Assembly: GCF_015500095.1 (NCBI RefSeq)
Contig: NZ_CP062983.1
Span: 806,001-870,000 of the forward strand
DNA: 64,000 bases
From: Phototrophicus methaneseepsis
GTDB lineage: Bacteria > Chloroflexota > Anaerolineae > Aggregatilineales > Phototrophicaceae
Direction: 5' to 3'
Below are positions 1 to 9,630 of the stretch, in pieces. Position numbers and translations under genes: made by a program. Positions within the stretch are counted from its first letter, which is position 1, and every line of letters begins with the position of its first letter. The notes beneath the pieces were generated by a model. It did not search any database and was not told the DNA's origin. It worked only from the letters and a program-made list of their open reading frames with translations.

Positions 1-47
1 GGAATCACCGGGCGCTCTGGCGTGTTGGAGACGTTATGTTCGCTCAT
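1..47 (-). CDS. Start of a truncated gene (N-terminus only)
   Basis: Only the first 15 codons are inside the window; the peptide begins MSEHNVSNTPERPVI. A GAGGAG ribosome site lies a few bases before the ATG on the minus strand. It follows the ABC-2 permease gene by 21 bases in the same direction, so it is probably the third gene of that export operon. In Gld-type ABC operons the gene after the permease is usually the GldG-like auxiliary membrane protein. That identity is inferred from position only; nothing in the 15 residues proves it. Confidence 0.5.
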   Translation of the reverse strand, partial: MSEHNVSNTPERPVI

Positions 48-68
48 AAATCAAAACTCCTCTGCCGG

Positions 69-842
69 TTAGTTACTGCGCCAACGGCGCGACCCGACGA
101 TTAAGGTGGTGATGAACAGCGAGATGCCCATGATAAGCACAAAATAGATCACATCATGAGCCTGCAACAAACCGCTGAGCATCCGAGCTTGGTAGTGCAC
201 GACGAGGCCAACTTCACGCATGAAATCGGCGGCACCTGCGCCCAGGGTGTTGCCAATCAGGCCAGAAAATGAACTGGCAAGATATAGCACCAGGATCGTC
301 GCCGCCCCCAGGAAAGCCGCTACAAGCTGGTCTTCGCTCACGGCTGACCACACCAGCGCCAATGCCAGCACAGCCCCACCATAGAGCCACGCGCCAAAAT
401 ACGCGCTAAAGACCATGCCTGCCGTGGGCACACCCATCGCTGTTAGCAATACCACATAGATGAGCGTCAGTAATTCGATGAAGGTGAAAACAGCCCACAC
501 CGCTAGGAACTTACCGATCACAAAGGCCCAGTCATTCATCGGTAGGGTCATCAGGACCTCTAGCGTCCCTTCACGCTGCTCCTCCGCTAGCAACCGCATG
601 GTGAGCAAGGGTGCGAAGATGAACAGCAGGAAGGTGAACAGGCCCATATAATCGCCAACAGCATTATTCGCCGTCACCAATTGTTGTGCAAACTGCGATT
701 GGTTATTGGCGGAATAGCTAGCCACAATCGTGCTGAAGACCAACCCCATCAACAGCATCAGCGCAAAAGCGATCACGTAGATGATCGGCGACCGGAAGAA
801 GAGGGCGAGCTCACGTTTGAATACAGCCCATACAGCTCTCAT
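69..842 (-). CDS. ABC-2 type transporter permease (GldF-like)
   Basis: Integral membrane subunit of an ABC exporter. The protein of 257 residues opens with RAVWAVFKRELALFFRSP, the usual amphipathic start of ABC-2 permeases, followed by about six hydrophobic segments. The stretch LRLLAEEQREGTLEVLMTLP (about residues 82-101) matches the conserved loop of the GldF/NatB/CcmB-like permeases. Its start overlaps the stop of the ATPase gene by four bases (ATGA), so the two are translationally coupled. The substrate cannot be read from sequence; gliding is not implied, because this family is widespread in non-gliding bacteria. Confidence 0.85.
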   Translation of the reverse strand: MRAVWAVFKRELALFFRSPIIYVIAFALMLLMGLVFSTIVASYSANNQSQFAQQLVTANNAVGDYMGLFTFLLFIFAPLLTMRLLAEEQREGTLEVLMTLPMNDWAFVIGKFLAVWAVFTFIELLTLIYVVLLTAMGVPTAGMVFSAYFGAWLYGGAVLALALVWSAVSEDQLVAAFLGAATILVLYLASSFSGLIGNTLGAGAADFMREVGLVVHYQARMLSGLLQAHDVIYFVLIMGISLFITTLIVGSRRWRSN

Positions 843-1861
843 GCCTGTGCCTCCTCTTCGTGTGATTGGTTTTCTTTCGGTTGGTTCTCTCTGAGCGCGG
901 CCTTGAGGGCTTCTTGCTGCTCAGCAGCATGGCGGGCTTCGCTCAGGCTGGCCTGACGCGTTAGTTCAATGAAGATGTCTTCCAGGTCGACCGCCAGCGG
1001 GCGCACTTCCAGCAAATTGACCCCAGCGGCGACAATCGCTTCGACAATGCCAGCACGCGGGTCCGGTGCGCCTGTGCGCGGCGTCACGATAAAGCCGCCC
1101 AACTCCCGCGAGACATTGCTCACACCATCGACAGCCCGGATTGTATCCAGCATCGCAGCGGAATCCCCTTCGACGCGGACCAGCACACGTGCGCCACGTT
1201 CAAGGCGGCTTCGCAGTTCGCTCGGCGAGCCCTGGGCGATGATCTGCCCCTGGTTGATAATCACAACCTTATCGCAGACGCGCTCAGCCTCGCTCAAAAT
1301 ATGCGTGCTGAACAAAACCGTATGATCCCGGCCCAGTTCCTGCACTAAGCCGCGTAATTCCAGCACCTGGAAAGGGTCCAGGCCAATGGTCGGTTCATCG
1401 AGTATAAGCACATCCGGGTTATGGATGAGGGCAGCAGCCAGGCCCACGCGCTGCTTCATGCCTTTGGATAATGTACGAATACGGCTGTTGGCCCGTTGGA
1501 GTAGGCCCACACGGTCCAGCACTTCATCCGCTCTCTGGCGACGCTTAGCCAAACCGCGAATTTCCGCAATATACATCAGGTAGCCACGGGCACTCATGTC
1601 CCGGTAAAGGGGCACATTCTCCGGCAAATAGCCAACGCGCTTGCGCACTTCCAGGCTTTCCTGGAAGACATCGTGCCCAGCGACGACAGCTTTACCCGCC
1701 GTTGGCGGCGAAAAGCCCGTCAGCATGCGCATGGTCGTGGTTTTCCCTGCGCCATTCGGGCCCAGAAAACCTGTGACCTGACCCGGTTCTGCTGTAAAGC
1801 TAATGTTATTGACGACAGTCACATCGCCGTATCGTTTGGTCAGATTTTCGACTTCGATCAA
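839..1861 (-). CDS. ABC transporter ATP-binding protein (GldA/NatA-like)
   Basis: Cytoplasmic ATPase that powers the permease encoded next to it. Walker A GPNGAGKT lies at residues 34-41, the ABC signature reads LSKGMKQR near residue 132, Walker B and the catalytic Glu are in LILDEPTIGLDP, and the H-loop is in LFSTHILSEAE. A C-terminal extension of about 110 residues after the nucleotide-binding domain contains the DUF4162-like fold of this exporter class and ends in a charged, Gln/Glu-rich tail. It is the first gene of the operon; the 197 bases upstream to the next gene can hold its promoter. Confidence 0.9.
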   Translation of the reverse strand: MIEVENLTKRYGDVTVVNNISFTAEPGQVTGFLGPNGAGKTTTMRMLTGFSPPTAGKAVVAGHDVFQESLEVRKRVGYLPENVPLYRDMSARGYLMYIAEIRGLAKRRQRADEVLDRVGLLQRANSRIRTLSKGMKQRVGLAAALIHNPDVLILDEPTIGLDPFQVLELRGLVQELGRDHTVLFSTHILSEAERVCDKVVIINQGQIIAQGSPSELRSRLERGARVLVRVEGDSAAMLDTIRAVDGVSNVSRELGGFIVTPRTGAPDPRAGIVEAIVAAGVNLLEVRPLAVDLEDIFIELTRQASLSEARHAAEQQEALKAALRENQPKENQSHEEEAQA

Positions 1862-2058
1862 CTTGACGCTCCTTGTCTGCTGATCCCGTCACACTTAAGA
1901 TCATTCTATTAAGTCTCTATCCCTAAGATACGAGGCTGGCACATTATAGCTTAGGGCCAACAATGACCGTAGGGCGCCTGAGCACGATTCACAGAGTTTT
2001 TACATTTGACTATAAGTTAGGATAGATGCTAACGATGCTTCAGGATCATTCATCCACA

Positions 2059-3729
2059 TCATTGATCTACATAAGCCACACTGACTTCCGAAGGCAGTTT
2101 TGCTTCATAGTGTTGTAATCCCTGGCGCATGAGTCCGGCTTTTTCGGCATCAGCGGCATAAAACGATACCGTATCCTGGAACACAATAAGAGGCGTCGGT
2201 ATCTTCCATGTTGCTACAAGGACCCAATCAGACGGAATAAATGGCTTGGCCCAGATATCGTATATTATCGCGAATTGAGCCTTACTGTTTTTAACAATCT
2301 CCTGGCCAACAGCAGGCTTCATATGATATGCGCCACCCGCACGCGCAATGTCAATATTGGCTAGGCCAAATAAATCCACATAAGGAATGTCCGTATAGTA
2401 ACTCATCGCCCCAATGTCATTGATAGCGATAGGCGCACCAGCTGGTAATTCTTCCCGTGCGAACATAGTAAACTGATACTGTTGTTCGTAAATTTCGCGG
2501 GTCCATGTAGGTATAAGCCCTACTGTCGTACTACGTAAAGCCAAGTTGATGAAGGATGGCAACAAGCAAAGGACCAGCATTGAGGCGGCAAAGAAAGCAA
2601 CGGTTACTCGTTGAATGGTACGTATACTCTCGTTCAAAATCTTGCTTAGCAGCAATGCGCAGATGAAGATAAAGCTCCCGATTAAATACGCTTCGTAACG
2701 CAAAAAATTGTTGCTCATAAACTGATTGTGCAAAATTGTGTTCCCAATGAATAGCAAAATGAGCACATTTTCCATACGCCACAACTGCTGCAACAAGAAG
2801 TCTCTATCTACTGCTTTATCACGTGCCACCCGGTTTTTACGCCAACGTATCACGACTAAAGCAACACCCAGGCCCAAAACGATCAACATCAGCCATAGGG
2901 TTGTCATTTGATAAGCCTTCAGCAGAACCATATCTGGACGAATCGCTTGTAGATAATCCAGAACGCTGTGATACGTCTCCACGCTGCCTTTGAGATAAAT
3001 CGAATTAGGTATAGGTAGGCTGCCCTGGCTAACGGAATAAATTCCGAAGAGCGCGAGCGGCATGATCCCCATACCTAGAACGCCTATCGCAGGCAAGATG
3101 CGTAATCGCAGCAAAAACAGGAGGGCCACACAAGCCAGTGTAAAAACACCTTCATAGCGGATGAGTGTTTGTAACATCGCCAGGACAATTAGCCACACAT
3201 AATCAGATGTATTTAACTGATCTTTGTCGGCTGAGATCATACAAGCGACGTGGTAAATAAATAGAATGAAGAACAATATGTGAAATAAATGCTCCATACC
3301 CATAAAAGCTAAGCCAGGGATGGGTATTGCAAGAATAAGCAGGAGCAGAAAAAGAAATAAAACCCGGTCACCAGCCCCTTCGCGCCGCAAAATCCAGTAC
3401 ACAGCAACAACAACGGCATATCCCGCAATTATATTGAGCAGGAGAGGAGCCCATTCATTGGCGGACCCTGTAACTTTGTAAATCACAGCGATGGCAAAGG
3501 GATATAGCAATGAGGATGTTGAAGAACTGAATTCTGTTGCTTGTGTTCCCCAAACACCATTTTCTGCCAGATTTTTTGCTACAGCCATGTGGATATAGGC
3601 ATCATCAACGCCATAGATAAAGTGCCCATCCAACTGGCTTTGTATTTGTGTGACCAACACCGCAAATATGCCTGTTAAGAGAATCAGCATGATAATAAGC
3701 GGTATATGCTTTCTTAATTGAGTGCGCAT
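2059..3729 (-). CDS. GT-C-like multi-pass membrane protein
   Basis: A 556-residue integral membrane protein with around ten to eleven hydrophobic segments. After the first membrane helix comes GVDDAYIHMAVAKNLAENG, whose DDAYI motif is typical of GT-C fold enzymes that use polyprenyl-phosphate sugars (arabinofuranosyl- and mannosyltransferase relatives). The C-terminal soluble part contains NDIGAMSYYTDIPYVDLFGL, also common in this group. It therefore probably adds a sugar to a cell-surface polymer or protein. Donor and acceptor are unknown. It stands alone on the minus strand, with its ATG preceded by AGAGG. Confidence 0.65.
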   Translation of the reverse strand: MRTQLRKHIPLIIMLILLTGIFAVLVTQIQSQLDGHFIYGVDDAYIHMAVAKNLAENGVWGTQATEFSSSTSSLLYPFAIAVIYKVTGSANEWAPLLLNIIAGYAVVVAVYWILRREGAGDRVLFLFLLLLILAIPIPGLAFMGMEHLFHILFFILFIYHVACMISADKDQLNTSDYVWLIVLAMLQTLIRYEGVFTLACVALLFLLRLRILPAIGVLGMGIMPLALFGIYSVSQGSLPIPNSIYLKGSVETYHSVLDYLQAIRPDMVLLKAYQMTTLWLMLIVLGLGVALVVIRWRKNRVARDKAVDRDFLLQQLWRMENVLILLFIGNTILHNQFMSNNFLRYEAYLIGSFIFICALLLSKILNESIRTIQRVTVAFFAASMLVLCLLPSFINLALRSTTVGLIPTWTREIYEQQYQFTMFAREELPAGAPIAINDIGAMSYYTDIPYVDLFGLANIDIARAGGAYHMKPAVGQEIVKNSKAQFAIIYDIWAKPFIPSDWVLVATWKIPTPLIVFQDTVSFYAADAEKAGLMRQGLQHYEAKLPSEVSVAYVDQ

Positions 3730-3992
3730 AGAGGCCTCTAAGTTATGGATCCCTATCTAAAGAAAGATACGACACAAACAAGGCCATTATATACTTGAGT
3801 ATCGGCTCCAAGTGTTGATATGCCTATTCAATATCTGTCTGCAAGTGCCGTACCGCTTGCAGAACCGTTATAATCGCTCCGACCTAAGTAACAGATAGAA
3901 TAACAAACGAGTACCCAACGCCCCAACAGGCTACCTTGACCGTTTCCCAGTCTTGTTTTAACCTTCGGCATGAAGAATAAGAGGGTTAACCG

Positions 3993-5240
3993 ATGGCCTA
4001 CCGACGCTACGACAAAATCAAAAGAGATCAACGCCCGCTGTTTACTAAAAACAAGCGTGGCGCGTCTCGTATGTATTTTATCGGCCTGCTGACCGGGCTT
4101 ATTATTGTGCTGCCAATCCTGACGATGTGGCGCTTCGATCAAATCCAACTAACAGCGCTGCAAATCCTGGATATCGCGCCAACAGCCACGCCCTTTGCAA
4201 GTGACCGTGCTAAACAAGCAGAAGAATTATTCCTCTCAGGGGATATTCAGGGGTCGGCGATCTTCTGGGAGCAGGCTGCCAAGCAGCAGCCCAATAATGT
4301 GACCTATTTGTATGAATATGGCATGGTGCTGATTGAGCTGGACCGCACTACAGAAGCCCGTCAGCTTGGGGATCAGGCTATCGCCGCTGATGCGAACGAC
4401 CCGCGCGGCTACGCCCTCAAAGCGACCGCTATGGAGTGGTCAGATTCTGCTGAAGCAATCCCGATTGCCATCAACGGCGTCGAGATTGACCCGAACTTCT
4501 CGCCATTGCACGCGGCCCTAGCTGTTGCCTATACCAATATCAGCCGCTACCAAGAAGCCTTAGAAGAAGGCGCAAGAGCCGTCGCACTGGCCCCCAGCGA
4601 TGCCAATGCACATCGTGCTTTTCATTATCCGCTGCTGCTAACGGGCCGTTATGACGACGCCATCGACCAACTTGAGCAAGCGATTGCCATCAACCCCTAT
4701 ATTGATGCGCCATATTTTGAGCTTGCCTCGCTGTACCGTGTGATTAATGAAGAAGAAATGGCCGTCGCCATCTTTGAGCGGCTCATCGACATTAACCCGC
4801 TCAATGCCAAGGCTTATCTGCGCCTGTGCGAAACCTACGTTGCTGCTGGTTATTACCCAGAAGCCGAGCCATACTGTAACCAGGCGCTAGAGATTGATCC
4901 AGATTATGGCGCAGCCTACGCTCAGTTGGGCCAGTTACAATATCTGCGACGCAATTACGAAGGCTCGATTGATTCCTTCGAGACGTGTAAAGAATTGGGC
5001 GAAGACGATAATCGCTGTGATTATCTGCGCGGGCTGGCGCATTACGCCCTGGCAGATTGTGATGATGCCTGGACCATCTTAAACGAAGCCCTGCCCAATG
5101 CAGAGACCACGCAGGTCCTGCAATCAATCCAGCAAGGCCTTGAGAATGTCACCATCCGGTGTTCAGGTTACAGCGGTGTGGCCTTACCTACGGAAATCCC
5201 GCCGACGCCCATACCACCAACGCCGATTGGCGGCCTCTAG
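3993..5240 (+). CDS. Membrane-anchored TPR protein, copy 1
   Basis: A basic N-terminus is followed by one membrane helix (about residues 27-46), a short ATPTP-type linker and about nine tetratricopeptide repeats, for example YLYEYGMVLIELDRTTEARQ and AYAQLGQLQYLRRNYEGSID. It ends in a Pro/Thr tail. The topology is one anchor with an external repeat solenoid, so it is probably a scaffold or binding protein at the cell surface. GAGGG lies eight bases before the ATG. It is the first of three tandem paralogs sharing this layout, with gaps of 90 and 30 bases, so the three are probably co-transcribed. Its ligand is unknown. Confidence 0.8.
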   Translation: MAYRRYDKIKRDQRPLFTKNKRGASRMYFIGLLTGLIIVLPILTMWRFDQIQLTALQILDIAPTATPFASDRAKQAEELFLSGDIQGSAIFWEQAAKQQPNNVTYLYEYGMVLIELDRTTEARQLGDQAIAADANDPRGYALKATAMEWSDSAEAIPIAINGVEIDPNFSPLHAALAVAYTNISRYQEALEEGARAVALAPSDANAHRAFHYPLLLTGRYDDAIDQLEQAIAINPYIDAPYFELASLYRVINEEEMAVAIFERLIDINPLNAKAYLRLCETYVAAGYYPEAEPYCNQALEIDPDYGAAYAQLGQLQYLRRNYEGSIDSFETCKELGEDDNRCDYLRGLAHYALADCDDAWTILNEALPNAETTQVLQSIQQGLENVTIRCSGYSGVALPTEIPPTPIPPTPIGGL

Positions 5241-5330
5241 AGCCTGAACAGGCGTGACACCTTGCAGAAGATCTCGTCTGTAAATGGGCGAGGTCAAGTT
5301 TAATTTGGATGTGCAATCACAACACAACCT

Positions 5331-6770
5331 ATGCAGATCAAACGAAACTACAACGAGCCATTTTTTAGAGAGCGCCTCATTCGTAAGAAGCAGCGCCGGT
5401 TGGCCCTGCGGCGGAACTTACTGCTGCTGGTGCTGGTCTTCGGCAGCCTGACCTTCTTCACCATGACGCAGCCAGGGCTCGTTACAGAAGCGACTTATGC
5501 GGTGCTTGGCATTCAAGCCACGCCCACACCCCTGCCAAGTTCCCTGGCAGCCCAGGCGCAGGAGCTTTATTACCAGGGGCAAATTGAAGAAGCTGCGGAT
5601 TTATTGGAACAGGCCATTGAGCAGCGCCCGGATACTATCGACTATTTGTACGAATATGGCATGCTGCTCCTGGACCTGGAACGCAGCCAGGAAGCCCAAG
5701 AAATCGCAGAGCGCATTGGTGAAATCGACGCTAATGATGTACGCGGCTTCGCCCTGAAAGCCCGTGCTCTCGTCTGGCTGGATCAATCCCCGACAGCGAT
5801 CCCAATTGCACGCGCTGGTTTGCAGATTAACCCGAACTTCCCGGCTTTGTACGAAACGCTCTCCTGGGCTTATACCGCCACCAGCGATTGGCAGCAAGGC
5901 ATTGATTACGGCGAACTCGCTATCGAGACAGCGCCCGGTGATGTCCGCGCATATTGGGCTTATTCCAATGCGCTGGCAGCGGTTGGCTCTTACGCAGAAG
6001 CCGAACAAATCTTACAAGAAGCCCTGGCCGTGCATCCTTACTATTTGCCGCCGTACTTCCAGCTTGCCTTTTTGTATATGGCCCAGGACCGCGACCAGGA
6101 AGCCATCGACTTGTATAACCGGGTCATCGGCCTGGAGCCGCGCAATGCCCAGGCGATGCTGCGCTTATGCCAGGCATATCGCAAAGTTGGGGAGTTCCAG
6201 CGCGCGATGGGTATGTGCCAGGACGCTGTTAACCTCAACCCGGCTGATGCCAGCGCCCAATTCCAGCTCGCCATGCTGCGCTATAGTAACCGTGAGTTCC
6301 GCCCCGCGTTAGCGGCTTTTGAAGCCTGTAACGAATTAGATCCGTCCATCCTGGGCTGCCACTATCGCATGGGCTTGTCTTACTATTACGTCGCCAGAGA
6401 GGCCATCCAGGTTTGCCAGACGAACCCGGCGGACCCACTTTGTGAATCCACATATCGAACGCAAGGGTGCCAGTTGGCCTGGGATACGCTTGAAGATTCC
6501 CTCATCATGGCCCAGGCACAAAATAGCGAGCAAGCGAGTGTCGATGACATCCGCACAGGCCTGGATGCTGTCCTGAGGGACCCATTGTGTGCAGGCGTCA
6601 GCGGAACCCTGCCGTTCGTCACAACGCCAACGCCAGAATCAGAGGCGCTCCCAGGTGACACGACTGGCGAGGCTGCATCCGATGCGACAGCGGTTGATGA
6701 AATGACCACCGACGAGATGGCTACCGACGAGATGGTCGTTGACGAAGCCGTTGCGACAACAGAACCCTAG
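5331..6770 (+). CDS. Membrane-anchored TPR protein, copy 2
   Basis: Paralog of the preceding gene with a strongly basic N-terminus, a membrane helix at about residues 29-48, an ATPTPLPSS linker and about nine TPR units. YLYEYGMLLLDLERSQEAQE is nearly the same as the first unit of copy 1, which shows recent common descent. Several Cys residues occur in the last third (CHYRMG, CQTNPADPLC, CQLAW), unlike the first repeats; disulphides outside the cell are possible. The C-terminus is a low-complexity acidic tail with repeated TDEMATDEM. Function is inferred only as a surface scaffold. Confidence 0.8.
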   Translation: MQIKRNYNEPFFRERLIRKKQRRLALRRNLLLLVLVFGSLTFFTMTQPGLVTEATYAVLGIQATPTPLPSSLAAQAQELYYQGQIEEAADLLEQAIEQRPDTIDYLYEYGMLLLDLERSQEAQEIAERIGEIDANDVRGFALKARALVWLDQSPTAIPIARAGLQINPNFPALYETLSWAYTATSDWQQGIDYGELAIETAPGDVRAYWAYSNALAAVGSYAEAEQILQEALAVHPYYLPPYFQLAFLYMAQDRDQEAIDLYNRVIGLEPRNAQAMLRLCQAYRKVGEFQRAMGMCQDAVNLNPADASAQFQLAMLRYSNREFRPALAAFEACNELDPSILGCHYRMGLSYYYVAREAIQVCQTNPADPLCESTYRTQGCQLAWDTLEDSLIMAQAQNSEQASVDDIRTGLDAVLRDPLCAGVSGTLPFVTTPTPESEALPGDTTGEAASDATAVDEMTTDEMATDEMVVDEAVATTEP

Positions 6771-6800
6771 CACCCACGTGATATAAAACGAGGTTGATGT

Positions 6801-8117
6801 ATGTATATCCGCACGCCAAAACGCTACCGAGGGGTCCAAAGACGCAGTGTCTTTTCCTGCGGGCGCTTGTTCTTTTACTTGATCGCGATTGTATTGATCG
6901 GTATTGGCGTCTATATCTACCAGCACAGAGAACAGTTCCAGCCCATTGTGAACCAGGCTGTGTTCAGCGTCGTTTCTAGCGCGGAAAGCAGCATCGGAAC
7001 CATGACGGCCCCAACCCCCACGCCCACCCAGGACCCGCGTAATAACATCGCTCAGGCTGATAATTACTGGATGGGTGGCTCCGTGAGCGAAGCGTTACAG
7101 CTTTATGTGCCTATTCTGGATTCCGTGCCCAATGATGCGGAAATTTACAGTCGTGTGACGATGGGTTCATTGGTACAGGGTAACTACGGTGATGCTCTGG
7201 ATTATGCAGAGCGCACCATCACAGCCGACCCTTTCAACTCAGAAGCATGGGTGTTACGTTCCTGGGCCCAACGCGGGCAGGGCGCGCCTGAAGTCGCCAT
7301 TGTGAGCGCGTTGCAAGCCCTGGAACTAGACCGCAACAATGCCGATGCTTATGCACAGCTCGCTTTCGCCTATCTGGATAATGGGCAGGCTGATCGTGCC
7401 TTGACGACGGCTAACCGTGCGATTGAGCTTGACCAGACGAATTACAATGCTTATCGCGCACGGGCCTATATTTACTGGGAGGGCATCTTCGACTTTGAAG
7501 CCGCCCAGGCCGACTTGGATATGGCTTACAGCCTCGCATCTGATCAAGACCAGGCAGCCAGTACGCTCCTGGCAATTGACCGGGCCGTCTTGCAGCAGCG
7601 CCTTGGCGATCTTGATGGCGCTATTCAGACGTTATCCGACCTGCGGCAGCGCACGCCAGATAATACAGAAGCCCTGTACCGGCTGGGGCTGATGTACTGG
7701 AACCAGGGCGAATTTGGTCAGGCAGGAGAATTGATGCTGAGTTGTATTGACGTGGACCCCACAAATATTAACTGCCACTTCTGGTTGGGGCGTGCCCAAA
7801 ACAGACAGGAGCAGAATCAGCTTGCTGACCAGTCTTTCCAATCGGCGATTGATCTAGGTTCTCGCAATGCACAGCACTATTACTGGCTGGCGGTATCCAA
7901 ACAAGCCATTGGTAATTGTAACCTGGCTTATGTCTACTGGCAGGAAGGCTACGAACTGGCGCAGGAGGACCCCACACAACAGTGGGTCGCTGATTTCGAA
8001 GCTTCTCGCCCTGGATGTGCGCCATCTGATCGTGAAATCGACATGGAAGATTTCGCCGTCACGGAAACACCACAGCCAGATTTAGACCCAACGCCAGACC
8101 CGGCTGGTAGTGCTTAA
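6801..8117 (+). CDS. Membrane-anchored TPR protein, copy 3
   Basis: Third tandem TPR protein: basic N-terminus, membrane helix at about residues 24-43, an APTPTPTQDPR linker, then eight or more TPR units such as ADAYAQLAFAYLDNGQADRA and ALYRLGLMYWNQGEFGQAGE. It ends in an acidic Pro/Thr-rich tail. It is more divergent than copies 1 and 2, suggesting the duplication giving copies 1 and 2 is younger. The gene lies 30 bases after copy 2, and its transcript ends at the palindromic terminator 15 bases past the stop codon. Confidence 0.8.
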   Translation: MYIRTPKRYRGVQRRSVFSCGRLFFYLIAIVLIGIGVYIYQHREQFQPIVNQAVFSVVSSAESSIGTMTAPTPTPTQDPRNNIAQADNYWMGGSVSEALQLYVPILDSVPNDAEIYSRVTMGSLVQGNYGDALDYAERTITADPFNSEAWVLRSWAQRGQGAPEVAIVSALQALELDRNNADAYAQLAFAYLDNGQADRALTTANRAIELDQTNYNAYRARAYIYWEGIFDFEAAQADLDMAYSLASDQDQAASTLLAIDRAVLQQRLGDLDGAIQTLSDLRQRTPDNTEALYRLGLMYWNQGEFGQAGELMLSCIDVDPTNINCHFWLGRAQNRQEQNQLADQSFQSAIDLGSRNAQHYYWLAVSKQAIGNCNLAYVYWQEGYELAQEDPTQQWVADFEASRPGCAPSDREIDMEDFAVTETPQPDLDPTPDPAGSA

Positions 8118-8131
8118 TAGCCTGAATACGT

Positions 8132-8157
8132 AAAAAGCCACTGCGCAGTGGCTTTTT
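8132..8157. terminator. Perfectly palindromic bidirectional terminator
   Basis: A 26-base perfect palindrome: an A5 tract, GCCACTGC, its exact complement GCAGTGGC, then a T5 tract. Because it is symmetric it forms the same hairpin-plus-U-tract on both strands. It sits between the convergent stops of TPR copy 3 (8117) and the histidine kinase (8197), so it can end transcription from both sides. Confidence 0.9.
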
Positions 8158-8196
8158 ACTTTTTTCGTATCAGGTTTGCGTACTTCTTTGTGTGTT

Positions 8197-9630
8197 TCAT
8201 GGGCTTTCTACGGCCAGGGCACGCCTAAGCCTGAAGCTAAAGATGCTGCCTTCTCCGGGCATGCTCTCTACGCCGACCTCACCCCCAAGCTTGACCATAA
8301 TGCGCTGTACAATCGTCAGGCCGATACCATGCCCCTTTGTACGCTCCGTATGCAGCCGCTCAAATGGCTTGAACAACAACCCGATTTGTTCCTGCGTCAG
8401 CCCTTCGCCATCATCGCGCACCCAATAACGGATCCAATCACCTTCTTCGGTCGCACCAATTTCGATGTGAGGCGGTTCACCGCCGTATTTAATCGCGTTC
8501 GAAATATAATTCGACCATACAGCCTCAATCCAGGCCGGGTACCCCATGGCCTTGGGCCAGGACTGCGTGGCGACAGTAATCTGTGCCCGGTGCTGATTGC
8601 GGAGATAGGCGACGCCCATCAAGGCCTCATTAACGATGAACTCCATATCGACAGGGACCAGCGTCACATCAGATTTGCGCATCTGGGAGAGCAGCAGCAG
8701 CTCATCCACGATATTAATCATCTTCTGCGTTGTCTGGCCCATCGTCCGCAAGTATTCAATCGCATCATCCTGCGGGATGTTAAAAATTTCCGTTTCCAGC
8801 AAATCCGCAAATCCCAGTAGCACGCTCAAAGGGCTCTTTAAATCGTGGGCGACCGTATGCGAGAACGCATCGAGTTCCGTATTGCTGCGCCGGAGCTCCT
8901 GTTCTGCTAATTTCTGGCTGGTCATATCTGTGATGAAAGCAATCGCACCCCGGTATCGATTAGCGCTATCCATAATGGGTGAAGCAGAAACAATGACATA
9001 GACCAGTTCGCCATTGGGGCGCATGATCGTACTTTCATACGTTTCGCTCTCGCCTTTATGCCTCTGTTCTATGCGGATTGCGGCCTCTTCTTCATTTTCA
9101 TAAGAGAAAATCGATACACCGGGAATACCAATAATTTCAGAAAAATCGCGATCAACCAGATCGCGGAGCGCCTTGTTACAATAGCGAAAAACATCATTTT
9201 CATCGGTTACACAGATGGGCTGTGGGATTTGTTCCAGCGTACCAGCGTGCAGCATCCCTTCGATGACGCTGTAGCTATCCAGCATTTGCGTGATCGTACA
9301 CATCACCTGGGGTGGGCCGTCCGCAAGCAGGATCACCGCCAGCGTCGCGTTGGCCCAACAGTTCGACCGGCTGCAGCGCCAATGAAGCTTCAGATTTAAT
9401 GGGAACTGCTCAGGATCAAACGATTCAAAAGCAGCTTGTAAGCTATATGCAGGCGTGCTTTCCATATACTGCCACAACGGCGCGCCTATAATCGTCTCAG
9501 GCTCACGTTCCAGAATAGAAAAAGCCTGATTATTCGCCATCAATATCTGCCCGTTGTAGTCCAGTAAAAACACGGGCGAATCAACGGCATTGACCAATGC
9601 TTGCGAATATTGTTCGTCAAACACGTGCAT
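8197..9630 (-). CDS. PAS-PAS sensor histidine kinase
   Basis: Cytoplasmic two-component kinase without membrane segments. It has two PAS domains (VNAVDSPVFLLDYNGQILMA near the start, and IPQPICVTDENDVFRYCNKA), then a HisKA domain with phospho-acceptor in FSHTVAHDLKSPLSVLLGF and a HATPase domain with N-box NYISNAIKYG, DDGEG and GHGIGLTIV. I place the start at MHVFDEQ (9630) because AGAGG lies four to five bases upstream. A longer reading from 9687 has no ribosome site. No response regulator is adjacent, so its partner is elsewhere. PAS content suggests an intracellular redox, light or small-molecule cue. Confidence 0.85.
   Translation of the reverse strand: MHVFDEQYSQALVNAVDSPVFLLDYNGQILMANNQAFSILEREPETIIGAPLWQYMESTPAYSLQAAFESFDPEQFPLNLKLHWRCSRSNCWANATLAVILLADGPPQVMCTITQMLDSYSVIEGMLHAGTLEQIPQPICVTDENDVFRYCNKALRDLVDRDFSEIIGIPGVSIFSYENEEEAAIRIEQRHKGESETYESTIMRPNGELVYVIVSASPIMDSANRYRGAIAFITDMTSQKLAEQELRRSNTELDAFSHTVAHDLKSPLSVLLGFADLLETEIFNIPQDDAIEYLRTMGQTTQKMINIVDELLLLSQMRKSDVTLVPVDMEFIVNEALMGVAYLRNQHRAQITVATQSWPKAMGYPAWIEAVWSNYISNAIKYGGEPPHIEIGATEEGDWIRYWVRDDGEGLTQEQIGLLFKPFERLHTERTKGHGIGLTIVQRIMVKLGGEVGVESMPGEGSIFSFRLRRALAVESP

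Noticed and set aside
8176-8820. A 214-codon plus-strand frame opposite the PAS kinase
   Set aside because: It is fully antisense to the HATPase/HisKA coding region, whose conserved motifs prove the minus-strand reading. The plus reading has no ribosome site or family features.
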